Assembly (NCBI GenBank): GCA_946800325.1
Contig: OX326956.1
Location: 9,093,167-9,157,166, forward strand
Length of the DNA stretch: 64,000 bases
DNA from: Luzula sylvatica
Lineage: Eukaryota; Streptophyta; Magnoliopsida; Poales; Juncaceae
Reading direction: 5' to 3'
This document shows, piece after piece, positions 1-11,730 of this stretch (position 1 is its first letter; the number at the start of each line of letters is the position of its first letter). The notes under the pieces are model-generated. The model had not been told where the DNA came from and searched no databases. It saw nothing but the letters and a program-made list of their open reading frames with translations. The position numbers and the translations under genes are program-made.

Positions 1-2251
1 TGTTCCGGTATTTTATTGATCAAATATCCCTTGGAAAAAAAATTATTTTGCAAAAAATGGGCCTTCTATATTACTAATTAACACACTTAGATAACAAATA
101 TCTAAAAGAAGACTTCTAGATAATAATCAAAGCTTCTATTGTAATTCAATTGAAATGGTTCCATTGTAATTTAATAACAGTAATCAAAGCTTCTAGACAG
201 AAATTTAAAAGTCTTTATTAATTAAGGCGTTATTTTTATTCGAGAAATTTTATTTTACCCCCAAATTTCGTCACCATATTCCATATTTCTATATTTTAAT
301 CAAAAAAATTATGCTGCAGGAAATAGGGAAGCTTTACCGCAATGTTACGTGAAGATCAATAGTGCTTGAGATATAATTTCCAAAATAATTAATTTCTAAT
401 TATTTTTTCTGAATTAACGATTAATCCATTTTGTCTAATATCCAAAGGACTAATGGTCTCTTCTTTCTATCTGGGGAGTTCTACCATTTTGTCTTTAATA
501 TCAATGACAATATTTTTTGTTTTTCTCGATCAGATTATTGCAAAATTTATTTGGGAAATTTTGTTTTGTCACCAGATTTCAACATAATCATCTCGATGAC
601 GTCACATATTAATTGATCCTGCTGTTAATCGACACATACTCACTTTTTGATTTCAACATAATCAAACACCAGATTTCATTTTTTTGTTTTTTTTGTTGGA
701 AACAACTTTTTTGCTGACATTTCACCAGATCTGAAGCGCTTTCTTGTTGTTCTTCTCTCTCATATTCCCATGCCAATTAATTCATCCTGGAAATTTCTCT
801 TCAACTGATTTCCTTTTGTTTAATTTGAATGTAATTTTCAGCTTATTTGTAGTGACTTTTTGTCTGAATTTCCTTACTTTCTTGTCGATTTATAGTGAAT
901 ATTCAGTTAGTGTGAAGTCGATGAGCTGATTATTATTTAGGCTGAAAACTTCTCTGTTAATTGCTTGCAACCACAATCAACATTTCTTTCTTTTATTGAC
1001 TGTTAATTAAGGGATTTGCCCTAAATTTCATATAATGAAGGGGTTTGAAATTTCATGTAATTAAGAGATTTGTTTCTTTATTTGCAGGTGATTTATCAAG
1101 AAATATTTATATTGTAAGTGAATGAGGACATGACAGATTATATGTGCAGGTGATTTATCCAAATTAGCTTCCGTTTAATCATTAATTGACAAGTTTTATT
1201 TGGGGCTTAATTTCTTAATTTCTGTTTGTTTTTCCAATTTAGGGTTTTACCTTTCAATTTAGGGCTTTAATTTAGGATTTCTCAAAGTTTGACATTTGAA
1301 TTTTGCAAGAACAAACAAGTATATTTTCTTAAATTTGAAGTTTTAATAGTTGTTGGATACGATGAAATTCGGGCGGTGTGACATTGACTGAGACTAATTT
1401 TAAAATTTAAGTATGTATTAGTGTCGGGATTATTGTTTTATTTGTAATCCATGTAGAAAATTGGTTGTAATTTGTTTTCATGAATTTTTAATGTATTGTT
1501 AATTGTGGATTAAATGGATTATGCTCTGTAAATTAAATGTGGTACTATGTTTTGTCGCAATCAATGTGCCGGGAATTAGATTGTAGTATATATTATGTTT
1601 TGTGAATTAAATGTATTATGTTTTGTTTTCCAACAAACAAGAGTTGTACTGAACCAAAAGAATTCTGAAATTAATTACAAATATGTTTCCCTACTGCATG
1701 AAATAGTTCATTTTATTACAAATATGTTTGCATCCATAATTAGTAATATGAACAATTCTCAAATTAACCAATAATCCAAATATGTTCGTGCATGCGAATC
1801 AAAAACGTTACCCGAAAATGGAGAAAATATCTCTCGATTAGATTCAATAAATAAAAAATAAAGAACAGGTGACTTAACAAACAAATCAATTAATATTTAA
1901 ATTTAAATTTTATGGAGAGTGAATCAATAAAAGATGAGGAGTACATGTTAATTAGAGGAAAATTGATGGTACGAATAAAGAAAGAAACGCTAACAAAAAA
2001 AATCTTTTGCAGTGATAATTAACATACTAATTATGAGTTTATATGGAAATTAGTGGATAATAGATAATAAAAATAAAGAATGAAAATACTAATACAATGT
2101 AAGTCAATTCAAGAGATATTAACATCTTCGATTAATAAACTACGAGAATCAATTAAGCATGAAACAAATGAATTAAACACTCAATCAACAAAGATAATCA
2201 ATTAAGTTCAATTAATTAATTCAAGGTCAGGGAAACTAACAAGTTCGATTA
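1..2251. other. AT-rich intergenic DNA
   Basis: No gene could be supported here. Short open frames near 431-616 and 744-929 have no family resemblance, no flanking splice signals and a composition like the surrounding DNA. No transposon ends were recognised. Confidence 0.5.
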
Positions 2252-2260
2252 ATAAATAAT

Positions 2261-2521
2261 GGGGAGTTCTATCATACACCATTTTACAAGGGTATTTTGG
2301 GTATTTTAGCAATTAATTATATTTGTAAAATGGTGTATCATAAAATTTATCTTTTATAGAAATTTTGGTTTAAATGAACAAAAAAAAATTCCAATTTAGT
2401 TAAAAATTAATTGATAAATATATTTGATATCTTACCTTAAATATTCATAAATGAGTAATTACTCCAAATACCCTTGAAAATGAGTGTATGGTAAGAAAAG
2501 AGGTGTATGATAGAAGCCCCC
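2261..2521. mobile_element. 261-bp Mutator-like MITE with 9-bp target duplication
   Basis: The ends are inverted copies: the left end GGGGAGTTCTATCATACACC matches the inverted right end GGGGGCTTCTATCATACACC at 18 of 20 positions. The element is bounded by identical 9-mers ATAAATAAT at 2252-2260 and 2522-2530. A 9-bp duplication is the hallmark of the Mutator superfamily. The interior is AT-rich and noncoding. A diverged relative interrupted by another insertion lies near 42.29-42.71 kb. Confidence 0.85.
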
Positions 2522-2530
2522 ATAAATAAT

Positions 2531-3429
2531 GACAATAAATTAAGGTTAAAAATAATATTAATCAATCAGTGAATTAACTAGGAAAATCAATTGAATTATA
2601 GGGCAATTAACCAATTTCACTAGGACCAGAATGTTAATTAACCCTACAAAATATATTAATTACCTAAACAAATCCTACAAACCAGACATTAACTCAAAAA
2701 AAACCCTATAAACCCAAAATTAACACAACAAACTCTACAAACCCAATTTTTTTTAAATGTATCAAAATCGAGCAAGAAATTAGGCCAAAAAGTGTGTTTT
2801 CTCTTCTATCACTCCGCCTCTCTCTTTAAATATGTCCGTCTCTCTCTTTCTGGCTTCTCTCTCTATCGCTGATAGATTAAAAAGATCATAGATTTGTTGA
2901 TCCTAACGTAATGGGACGTAGAAATCAGGACCGCTGAATTAAGAACTTCCAAGAGCACTAACAAAATTTGAAAATAACATCACAAAGTTCAAATAGCACT
3001 CAAAGTAACAAGATTTTATTTTTCTTACCCAGTCCAATGGAGCAGTCCAACGGAGGAGAGAGATGCCGAATTCAAGAAACAAGAAACCGCCATTAATCTC
3101 CATTAATTTGCCTCTGAAGCGACGAGAGTGATTCATTCATTCGCGTTTGGGTTAGTTTTGTGTGTCAGGAGAGAGATTATCGGTTGGGTTATTAAATGGA
3201 TCCATTTCACTTTCATTTGAAAAAGAGTAAGTCTAATCTCATTAAATGGGACCAGCTTTAATTCTGTCCTGGCAGTGTACAACCCAGTTTCTCTTCTTGT
3301 CCTTTTACTTCTCCTACAAAATCGGAGAATTGAATTTTTGTCAATGTATATATTACCATTGGTAGATCTTTTTCAATTATTAATTCTTAATTAATACATA
3401 CCTTTTAATATTTAAACTCTAATAACCTG
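2531..3429. other. Intergenic, with a CT-rich stretch
   Basis: AT-rich DNA. A pyrimidine-rich run at about 2800-2870 looks like the 5' leader of a plant gene, but no convincing coding exon follows on either strand. Confidence 0.35.
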
Positions 3430-3804
3430 TCAAAACAAGACATAAAACACAAATTCAACAAACAAAATTAAACAAAGAGAAATTGATAGCAAAAGCAAGT
3501 GACGAATCTCAGAAGAAGAAAAAGAAGGTTCATAAAGAAATTTATTGTTCAAATTCAGGTTACGACTGATATTCTTCAATCTGCGAGATCTCCTCGAATA
3601 TTCCGTCAATTCAAAAGAAGAAATAGAAGGTGGTTCATCAAGAAATTCACTGTTCAGAACATGATTTCCAAAAATTTTGCCCAATTTCGTCTGTTTCCTC
3701 TTCAAACCCACTCGTGGTTTCTGATTAACGAGGCGATCTCCTCGGATATCCCGTCCATTCACTTTTCTTTTCCAAATGTTCGAGTTTGGGAGGAATTCCA
3801 TCAA
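3430..3804 (-). other. Uncertain open frame with an internal duplication
   Basis: A minus-strand frame of 124 codons is open here, and a plus-strand frame overlaps it at 3499-3861. An imperfect duplication of about 45 bp at 3513-3560 and 3618-3665 makes the minus-strand protein repeat a motif of the form FLxEPSxSSxE about 35 residues apart. The predicted protein is basic, with an RRSRR run, and ends in a hydrophobic stretch that is probably noncoding read-through. I do not recognise a family. It could be an exon of a decayed gene or chance. Confidence 0.2.
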
Positions 3805-4556
3805 TTCCGTTCAGTTTTTTCTCCGAAATCTCCTTCACCATTTTCAGGCGCGACGAGATAGACTTCCTGAGTGAAACCAGTCTGCGATCTTCTCCTCGAA
3901 CTACCTACGTCCCCATTGATTCAAAGCCTGAGCAGTAAACCTGAGGTTTAAGAGGAGGTTTGTACACTTGATAGTTATCTTAGATGAAGATGAAGAGACG
4001 TTTTTTATTTGTCCAGACAGTAGGAAGACACGTGGAAATACTCTAGTTATTAACGGATTAAGGCACGAGATGTCTGCTCCGTTAAGTCTGTTATTGCCGC
4101 TCCGTTAAATTCTCATCCCAACGGCCCTTCAGAAAAAGAAAATAGAAAAATTCATTTATGTTATGCAGAGGCAAAAATTTGTGGGAATTAATGGGTATCC
4201 ACAAAATATATATGTGAACCAATAATATAACTATATAATTTTATATATCATACTAAATATATTATATCGTTATTTTCAATCAAATAAATTCAACATTCAA
4301 ATTTTAAAAAAGTAATAAAGTTATAAAAATAATTAATTTATATAAATAGTTTCTTAAACTTATAAACATTTATCAAATATAATTATTATTTTAAAAAATA
4401 TAAATTGAAAAATAATCATTCCATATGAAATAATTCAAGTTTATGTTACTGCGAAATTAAAATTTGATATTATGTATTAAATTGTTGTCGATTTTAAGAT
4501 TTATATCATTTATAAATTTTTTGCATTTTGAATTATTAAGAAAATTTTAGAACTAT

Positions 4557-4830
4557 AGGATTATATATGGACTCACAATAACACAAAAAAAACATCTTTG
4601 ATGAGATGACACGAGATGATTAAATGAGTTGATTAGTATTATTAATCGACTCGAGTGACCATCGAATTGACACGCCAATTAACATATATTAATATTGACG
4701 TGTTAATTAAACGTGTCACTTTACATTTAATTGAGTCGATTAGAAATAGTAATCATTCTATTTTGCCACTTCATTTAAAAATGTTGGTATGAGTTTGAAA
4801 GGGGTCAAGTATATTTTCCCCAAATTAATG
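4557..4830. mobile_element. Diverged relative of the 17.8-kb MITE
   Basis: The right end (GGGGTCAAGTATATTTTCCC) matches the right end of the element at 17786-18090. The interior has the same plan: a transmissible core of TTAATTGACACG-like words and a segment resembling 'gatgagatgac'. The left end is more diverged and no target duplication could be found, so the boundaries are approximate. Confidence 0.5.
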
Positions 4831-5417
4831 ATGTGTATTACATATGTGGCACTAGTCATTATTTTAATATTTAATATGACATGAAATATTCCAAACAAGG
4901 TTTATATACTATATATTGTTATATTTTTTTTCTTAAAATTGCGTTCAATATCATGTGTTTTTATACAATAACACTTATATAAGTGTTATTATTTGATTAA
5001 AAATAATATTTGTTGTTGTCGTGACATAAAACAATTATAAAACATATACATAAATCATGGGTAAATGATTTTATGATCAATATTATCATACAAATGTATA
5101 CTTTGTATTAAGATGCAAAAAATAATTAATATGTTCGTCGCGTAACATGAGAATTTTCTTAGTTGGTTTTGCTGTGTGATTTCGAATTAAACCAATCGGA
5201 TATTTTTAGATAAGGCCATTTATTGTGCCCCACATTCCCACATTTCCTGATTCGCGATATGGGGGGCTAATACCTATCTCCAAAATTTGTATCCGGTGAA
5301 TTGTATTAACCGTTAATTGAAATTATTAATTATGTTGATGACTAATACAATTGTATTACGTGTTAATTACATTTGAATTAACCGTTAATTCAAAGCACAA
5401 TTAACCGTCAATTAAAA

Positions 5418-5418
<1 letters not shown>
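4831..5418. other. AT-rich intergenic; possible Helitron-type 3' end at 5128-5158
   Basis: No gene seen. The word TCGTCGCGTAACATGAG followed by an A/T-rich gap and CTTAGT at about 5130-5158 is nearly identical to one at 41992-42015 that ends in CTAGT. A GC-rich structured word just before CTAGT is how plant Helitrons end, but the stem is weak and no 5' end was found. Confidence 0.3.

Positions 5419-5456
<38 letters not shown>
5419..5456 (+). repeat. 38-base poly-G homopolymer
   Basis: An uninterrupted run of 38 G residues in otherwise AT-rich DNA, about 330 bp upstream of the REF-like start codon. Such runs are rare in plant DNA and are often assembly or base-calling artefacts. If real, it could form G-quadruplexes. 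Confidence 0.95.
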
Positions 5457-5457
<1 letters not shown>

Positions 5458-5623
5458 GTAAAAATGGAGATGGATATTAATATCATCCCCCACTATTCAT
5501 TATATCGTGAATAGTAAGGGGAATATGAGGGGCACGGTATAATTTCCCTTTTTAGATTGGTGGTTGTAACTTATTATTAGTAAGAGATCAATCCAGATTC
5601 ATTGAATGTAATATCTCAACTAG

Positions 5624-5631
5624 TATAAATA
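5624..5631 (+). promoter_or_regulatory. Candidate TATA box of the REF/SRPP-like gene
   Basis: TATAAATA lies 156 bp before the ATG at 5787, a normal distance for a plant TATA box with a leader of about 125 bases. There is no other evidence that it is used. Confidence 0.4.
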
Positions 5632-5786
5632 TAGTTCCATTTAATCTTCTTTAATCAAGTTAAATGAAAATAAATCATCTTTTCTGTCACATTATTGAAA
5701 TTTCAAGCAATTTTGTTTACAAAGTTTTAAATTCGATTCTCCATTACTTAGATTGTTCACATCTAGATTCTTGGTTATTCTCAATC

Positions 5787-7496
5787 ATGGCTGATACTAC
5801 ATACGAGAGGGTAAGGATCATCTCCCTTGTTCTGTTGTTATGACTTGTTTAGATTAGTAGATTTTCAATTTTTATTAAGTTATTTAGGATTTTAAATATG
5901 CTTTTTACTCTACATCGAAATCTCAAATTTTGTAAAATCATTACTTTTCAAAATATTAATGGTAATTTGTGTTGAATTGTCTTTCTCATTTTCTTCAAAT
6001 CTTGCACTGTTTTGTTTTCTTGAAGATAATTGTGTTCTAACTCTTATGTTTTTTCACAAGAATCAGGGAAATAGGCTAAAACGTCTGGCTTTCGCCCGAG
6101 TAGCAGCACTGCGTGCCGTTTTGTGCATGACTAGCCTCTACGATCTCGCGAAGGACAATTCTGGCCCACTAAAAGGTGGAGTCCATGTCATGGAGAAGAT
6201 CTTTAAGGTCGTCGCCAATCCCGTGTACCGAATCTTTCACGATTTCTCTCTCGAGCTCCTCTGCTTCGTCGATAATGAGGTCAGTAACAATTTAATCTTG
6301 ATACCCGCACATAATCTTGACACCCTATAATTTAATCTTGTCATTGCATGATAACATATACACCTTGTATCATGAAATCTTTTCCGCTATTTCTTTCGGT
6401 ACACTTTCGACGTGTATACAGTTTGTGTACACCAAACCTAGCTAATATATATCATTCTTAATCGAATTGTATCATTGTTTTGCTATTGATGTCGTTGATG
6501 TAACGAAATATGTGGTATGTCACTGCCACTGCACATAGTAAAACATATGTTTTAACATATCTTGGAACAGGTGGATTATTTCTTGGTCAAGACGGACCGA
6601 TATATCCCGTCAACCATGAAATTCTTCTCATGCCATGCATACAATGGAGCTAGAAACATCACCGGAGCTCTTCTTGATTTCTTCTATGATTTACGTTACT
6701 CTGGAATTTCGAGTGCGCTGAAGGCTGCGTATGAGCGCCACGAGCCTAGTACGTACTATTTGTGCGAGCAATGCGAACCAATTGTAGAGCAGTATGTCGT
6801 TGCCACGTGGCAATTCTTCAATCGTCTTCCCCTCGTCCCTCAAGTATAATCTTCTGTCCCTCGCAATTATGGTGTGTGAATTTCAACTCGGTAAATTAGT
6901 TTGATAAACATGAAATTGTTGATTGTTTGCAGATCCTGCACTTTGCGGTTCCCACAGGAACACACCTAGTTGTAACGTACAATTATATTGTACGATGAGC
7001 AATTGAGCGTGGATTCATGGGTGCTCGTTATTTGCCTATGGTGCCGATTGAAAGGATTAAGAAGGTGTTTAATGGTTTTAATGGAGAAGCTACGAAGAAG
7101 AACGGTACCGGAACAGTCGAGGTCGAGTCTTGGGATGAGATAGCGAGTTACGAATTGTTGGATCGTCCTGAAGCCGTCATTGTTGATATGGATGGTTCCC
7201 CTGACTCGGTCCCTTCTTCCGAGTTGTTGGCTCGTTCTGAAAACGTCTTTGTTGATGCGGTTAATTCCCTTGATTCGGTCCCTTCTTCCGTGTCATCGAG
7301 TCATTCTGAAAACGTTTTTGTTGATGTGGCCAATTCCCTTGATTATGTCCGTTCTTTTGAGTCGTCGAGTCATTCCGAAAACGTTTTTATTGATGTGGGT
7401 GATTCCCCTAATCCAATCCCTTCTTCCGAGTCATCGAATCGTTCTGAAAATGACTTTGTTGATGTGGTTGCGAATGCTAAAAAAGAAGAAAAATGA
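5787..7496 (+). pseudogene. REF/SRPP-like stress-related protein, interrupted by an in-frame stop
   Basis: Rubber elongation factor / small rubber particle protein family: small proteins that coat lipid or rubber particles and respond to stress. Exons are 5787-5810, 6061-6279, 6571-6843 and 6933-7496, all joining in phase 0 with GT-AG introns. Family landmarks are clear: VAALRAVLCMTSLYDLAKDN, NSGPLK, FELL-like SLELLCFVDNE, EPIVEQY, FNRLPLVPQ and YLPMVPIERI near the end. In exon 4 a TGA at 6996-6998 interrupts the frame after residue 193, where relatives read on without a stop. The frame then continues for 165 codons through YLPMVPIERI and an acidic repeat tail to 7496. As read, the product would lack the conserved PIERI end, so I call it a pseudogene. 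A sequencing error or a functional truncated protein is possible. Relatives are usually about 140-260 residues. Confidence 0.8.
7164..7475 (+). repeat. 69-bp tandem repeat coding a 23-residue unit
   Basis: Four full in-frame copies (7164-7232, 7233-7301, 7302-7370, 7371-7439) and a partial fifth. The consensus is RSENVFVDxxNSLDxVPSSESS. The repeat is acidic and Ser-rich and sits in the 3' part of the REF/SRPP-like last exon, downstream of the premature TGA. The copies differ by scattered substitutions but keep length and frame, which suggests expansion while the frame was still coding. Confidence 0.85.
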
Positions 7497-7775
7497 AAGA
7501 AAAAAAGGAAAAAGAACAAAAACAAAAAGACCAGCGAAAAACAAAATATAAATAAAAAGAAAAAACCCTTAAGATTGTATTTTAACAATTTGGAATTTGA
7601 AAGGTTTGTGTGCGGGAAATCCTCAATTTTTATTGTGTTCAATTCTTTTTATTTGATTTTTGTGTTTTTATTATTTTGATATTGTAAATAATTATAGACT
7701 ACCTTTACAGTTTTTCATAAAAAAAAATGCATTACTTTTTTTTTTAAGAACTTTTAACAGTTTTTATTTATATAT
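7497..7775. other. 3' flank of the REF-like locus
   Basis: A/T-rich, with an A-rich run right after the stop and several AATAAA-like words (for example near 7549). It is consistent with a 3' untranslated region; nothing else was seen. Confidence 0.35.
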
Positions 7776-8022
7776 GGGACAATATCTATCATATCCTTCC
7801 AAAAATCAAGAATAACAAATTTATCCCTCTAAAACATCTAATTACATATTTATCCTCCCTAAATTTCATTAATATCGTATTTCTTCATTTAAAATTTCTA
7901 AATATCAAATTGAACCAACTCGTTAAACTTCTGTTAAGTTATCCAATATTTCATATATTTAAACTTATTAAATTAACAAATATACTTTTAAATGACAATA
8001 CCCTTATGTCATTTTCACTAAC
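7776..8022. mobile_element. Single arm of a Mutator-like element
   Basis: Short lines of the type 'aaatttatccc' alternate with poly-A/T, beginning GGGACAATATCTATCATATC. This is the same style of terminal arm as those of the element at 52279-54102. No matching inverted arm was found nearby, so it is probably a remnant. Confidence 0.4.
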
Positions 8023-9175
8023 CCATTATAAACTGGACTCTCCAGTCCCAAAGCCCGAGTCTTCTCTTTCTTTCTTCATTTACTCGTGTAGTCTCTGTTT
8101 TGGCTCTGACGAAACCAATGGAATGACACAACTTACTCTTGCCATCTCTTTCTTCTTTCTCAGGGCCGACAAACGAGACTCGAGTCTAAGGTCCAATTTT
8201 TTTAGGGGTCCATTTTTTTTTGATAATATGATATATATACATATATGTAAGTATTGATAAACTATCCAAACCCAAACCCATAATAACAAATCCAAATCCT
8301 GGTTCCATTTGCACACGGACCCGACCCATTATCCAATATTTACAGACGGACCCGACCCGCAATCCATTATCCAAATCCAATAAGATAAATAATCCATTCC
8401 CCTTTCTCTCTCTTCGGGTTCCATTTGAAGCCGGGTTCCATTTGAAGCCAGAAAAAAAAAGACCTCTTTTCTCTTGAATCGCTACGGCAGTACGGCGCGG
8501 CGTGATTCACTGCCTCCTCGCGTCTCCTACTGCGCCAAATCCACTTCTGCCGCCCCCGCCTTCTCCTGCTGCCGGAGTGCCGGAGTCCTGCCGCCGCCAG
8601 TCTGCTCCTGCTGCTGCCTGCCGGAGTCTGCTCCTGCTGCCGCCGCCAGTCTTGATTTTGGTACTTTCTTTTTTAATTTATTTGATTTTCAAGTATGTAA
8701 CTAAATTTTGATTGAATAAATTTGCTTAAATCTTTAATTGAATCTGATATTTGAAAAAACCTGATTTTCAAATCTGATATTTGTTTAAATCTGACATTTA
8801 AAAATCTGAATTTCTGATGGAATTAAATTTTTAAAAAACCCTAATTTTTTTAAAATCAAATTTTCAAAAAATTTGATTGAAATTTGTTGATTGTTGTATG
8901 TATTTATCTTATTTAGGAATTAGATGGCTAAACAGATTTTCATTTTGTATGGTTAAACAAATATTTTTATTGTTGTTTATTTTTTTTCTTGAGATGATAA
9001 TTAAGGGGTCCGTTTCCGATATGGGTCTCGGGTCTTCGAAAACTCGGGACCGACCCTGCTTCTTGCCCTTGCCTCTCCAACTCTTTTCACCCAAACTTAA
9101 TTATAGAACCAATTTATTCACACACTTGATTAGCATACGAATTGGAATTCAATAGAACTATAGAATCCAAAACAA
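8023..9175 (+). repeat. Dispersed duplicate of 14045-14320, split by about 885 bp
   Basis: 8023-8160 and 9047-9175 match, in order, a contiguous stretch at 14045-14320 (for example CTCCAGTCCCAAAGCCCGAG and CCCTGCTTCTTGCCCTTGCC). The DNA between (about 8161-9046) is absent from the other copy. It holds a GC-rich, Pro/Ala/Cys-coding stretch at 8474-8660 that ends in a possible splice donor and looks like a captured first exon. It is either an insertion here or a deletion in the other copy. Confidence 0.6.
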
Positions 9176-10618
9176 TAGTTGCATATCATTCTTTTCCTGA
9201 AAAAAAAAACTTCATCCTCACCGCAGAGACAAAATTACTCTTAGAAAACAAAATTTTAGTTCAGTAAACATTTCAAAACTCAAAAAAAAAAAAATTGGTA
9301 ATACCCCTTAAGAAATGTCGTTTATACCCCTTAAAATTAGAACATTTCAAAACATTTTAAAACTCAAAAAATTGCTCTTATAAATATGATACACGATAAT
9401 ATGATCCTTGTTGAATGCAAATTTTCGAACTTTTTCATGAATGCTCTGAAAAATTAAGAAATGTCGTTTATACCCCTTAAAATTAGACAAGAAATGTCGT
9501 TTTCATAAATATGTGGAACTTTTTCACTTCATCCGAAATACATGTATACCTGATGCATTTTTCCAATAATACAAAAATAATATCAATTTTCGATAAAAAT
9601 ATAATTAGACAAAATTTAGGGGCTTTTTTACAATTTGGACATTGCAAAATTACCAAAACAAAAATAGCTCATTGAAGAGACACAAGCAACGAGCATTGAT
9701 CATTGAAGACGTCGGTGTATCACAGCATCATTTCACAATAAATACAAATTATGCGCTTTTATTTTTTTACCTTTTTTCTAAAGATTTGTTTTCTTTAAAA
9801 AATATTTGCTTTTATTGTACTCATCACACTAAGGAAGAATTGATGTTGTAGTTATTTTGTACAATTTATTTCTTCAGGTTTTGCTTCTTCTTTTTTTTTT
9901 GTAACATTGAATTTATGTAAAATCATGTTGTAAAAAAATATTTTAAATCGATTTTATATCAAATTAGAGATCCTGATGGACTAAAAAAGTGATAAATTTA
10001 TTTTGTACAATTTATTTCTCCTCTTCTTTCATCTGATTGTTTTTTTTAAAAAATGATAAATTTGAGTGTTTATGTTTTCAGGGGGAAAAAAAGTAAGATT
10101 TTCGATAAATTTCAGTTTATATAAACGTTTACATATTGTGAAAATAAAGAAGAAAATAACAGATTACCTTTTGCAGAAATGTTGCCATTGTTATTTCTTG
10201 AAGATAGGATCATGGAATTGACCTCGTAGAGATCGTAATGGGCCTAAATTTGATAGTAAAATTTAAGTTATGTTTCAAAAAAAAGATAATTATTATGTTG
10301 GGCGAAATTGTCAAAGAGCTTTCTGTCAAGTCAAGAGGTTAGTATAAGAGATTCGTCGAGGTTCCAAAAAAATTAGATAAAGTTTTCAGTAGTGAACTTT
10401 GAAAATGGTTTTTGTAGGAGAAAAGATTGGTAATTTTGCACATCAATAACTCTGTCCATGAAATTCAATCAATTAAAAAAATGTAACATAATAAATTAAA
10501 TGAACTTTTTCTTTCAAGATTGGTAATCTTGCTTCTTCATTTTAGTTGGAATTTATAATATATGTTTTGATTGTAATTGGCAGTGATAGTGAGTAAACTA
10601 TTTTTTAGCTTTTAAAAA
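9176..10618. other. AT-rich intergenic with a short local duplication
   Basis: No gene supported. The word AAGAAATGTCGTTTATACCC and nearby sequence occurs at about 9312 and 9457, with a partial third copy near 9489. The 69-codon open frame at 9642-9851 looks noncoding. Confidence 0.4.
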
Positions 10619-10742
10619 GGGAATTTTACTGTTGTAACCGTGTTTGGAAAAAATATTCACGAAATAACCAAGTTTTGAACATAATTACCAAAATGTTTTT
10701 TGCGGGTACCATTCATCGCCGGGCGGAGTATGGTTCTGCGAT
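10619..10742 (+). mobile_element. Solo arm of the 18.9-kb Mutator-like family
   Basis: Contains AAATAACCAAGTTTTGAACA and the downstream 'accattcatcgcc' words found in both arms of the element at 18894-20706 and in the arm at 13373. The opposite arm is missing, so this is a remnant. It lies 130 bp upstream of CMC2 and may overlap its promoter. Confidence 0.6.
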
Positions 10743-10872
10743 AGTATTTGAATAATTAATCTTGTTTTTGCTTCAGTGCCCTTTCATAGGGCTAATTACA
10801 AAATTAAGATTAGAGTTAATTGGTCTATAATTATTGCAGATTTCAGGGAATTTCAATTCGAATTAGAAGAAA

Positions 10873-11305
10873 ATGCATCCTCCTCTAACCTTACACAGAC
10901 ATCCAATGTGTGCTGAAGTATTTCTCCAAACACGATCTCAGAATTCTCCAATTTCAATATTTTCTATAATTCTGTGACCTTTGTTTAACAGTTTTAGTGC
11001 ATTTATTTATCCAGATAATCGAAGAATTTCAGAAATGTCATTCAGAACATCCACTTAAAAAGTTTCTTGGCGAATGTACTGATCTTAAGGTTAAACTCGA
11101 TAAATGTTTTCGTGCAGAGGTACCATTTCATAATTTGTAATTTAACAGGGGTTATTTTTGCATATTTTTGAGGATTATATTGTTTTGGTGGTTACAGAAA
11201 GCAGTGAAAAGAAAAGCTAATTTTGAAGAGAGCAAGAAGTTTAAGGAGCAGTTACAAGCTTATCGAAAAGAACTTGCGGAGAGTGAAAAATTAGAAACCC
11301 AATAA
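10873..11305 (+). CDS. CMC2: CMC2-like twin-CX9C mitochondrial COX assembly protein
   Basis: Small intermembrane-space protein of the Cmc1/Cmc2 family, needed for copper handling and cytochrome c oxidase assembly in yeast and animals. Exons are 10873-10917, 11015-11119 and 11198-11305, phase 0 throughout, giving 85 residues. The start MHPPLTLHRHPMCAE resembles the conserved family start. Two CX9C motifs are intact: C13-C23 and C36-C46, which form the disulfide-linked helical hairpin imported by the Mia40 pathway. The tail is Lys/Glu-rich. Splice sites are canonical. The length matches plant relatives of about 80 residues, and no lesion is seen. The BAHD gene starts 425 bp downstream on the same strand without functional connection. 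Confidence 0.92.
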
Positions 11306-11730
11306 TTTTGAAACTTCCAGGGACCTTCGTGCAATTTTCCTTCGATCAAATAACTTTATTTTGTATGTTCTTTATTGTTTCTTAATAAAATTAAAACTAA
11401 ACAAACATAAATTTCTGCATTTATGCCATTCTGTTATGCATTTATATTTAATATTTAGGATTTAAATGTGAGGAAGAAATATCTTAGATTCTTACTCATG
11501 CTTTTTGAGGCTCCTTGTAAAACACCATATTTTCTGAAGTTAATAGTATTTTATTCACACAGAAAAGTGAAGATTCTTTTTGCCAATAATTTTTGTGACT
11601 TCTTTTTGCATGGAGTAATCTCAGGCAGAAATTCATACATTTCTCGCCTAATTTTGTCAATATTTCTTGACTTAAATAGACCAAATTACATCATTTATAC
11701 CAAGTACAAAATTCTTTCTTGCTCTAAAAA

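Noticed and set aside
431..929. Two 61-codon open frames
   Set aside because: No family, no splice context, hydrophobic AT-derived composition; typical of chance frames.
7180..7551. Overlapping 123-codon frame in the REF-like last exon
   Set aside because: It is a shifted reading of the 69-bp repeat; the real frame continues the REF/SRPP domain.
8474..8711. Pro/Ala/Cys-rich frames as a gene
   Set aside because: GC-rich leader-like or captured DNA inside a transposon-related insertion; no continuation or known domain.
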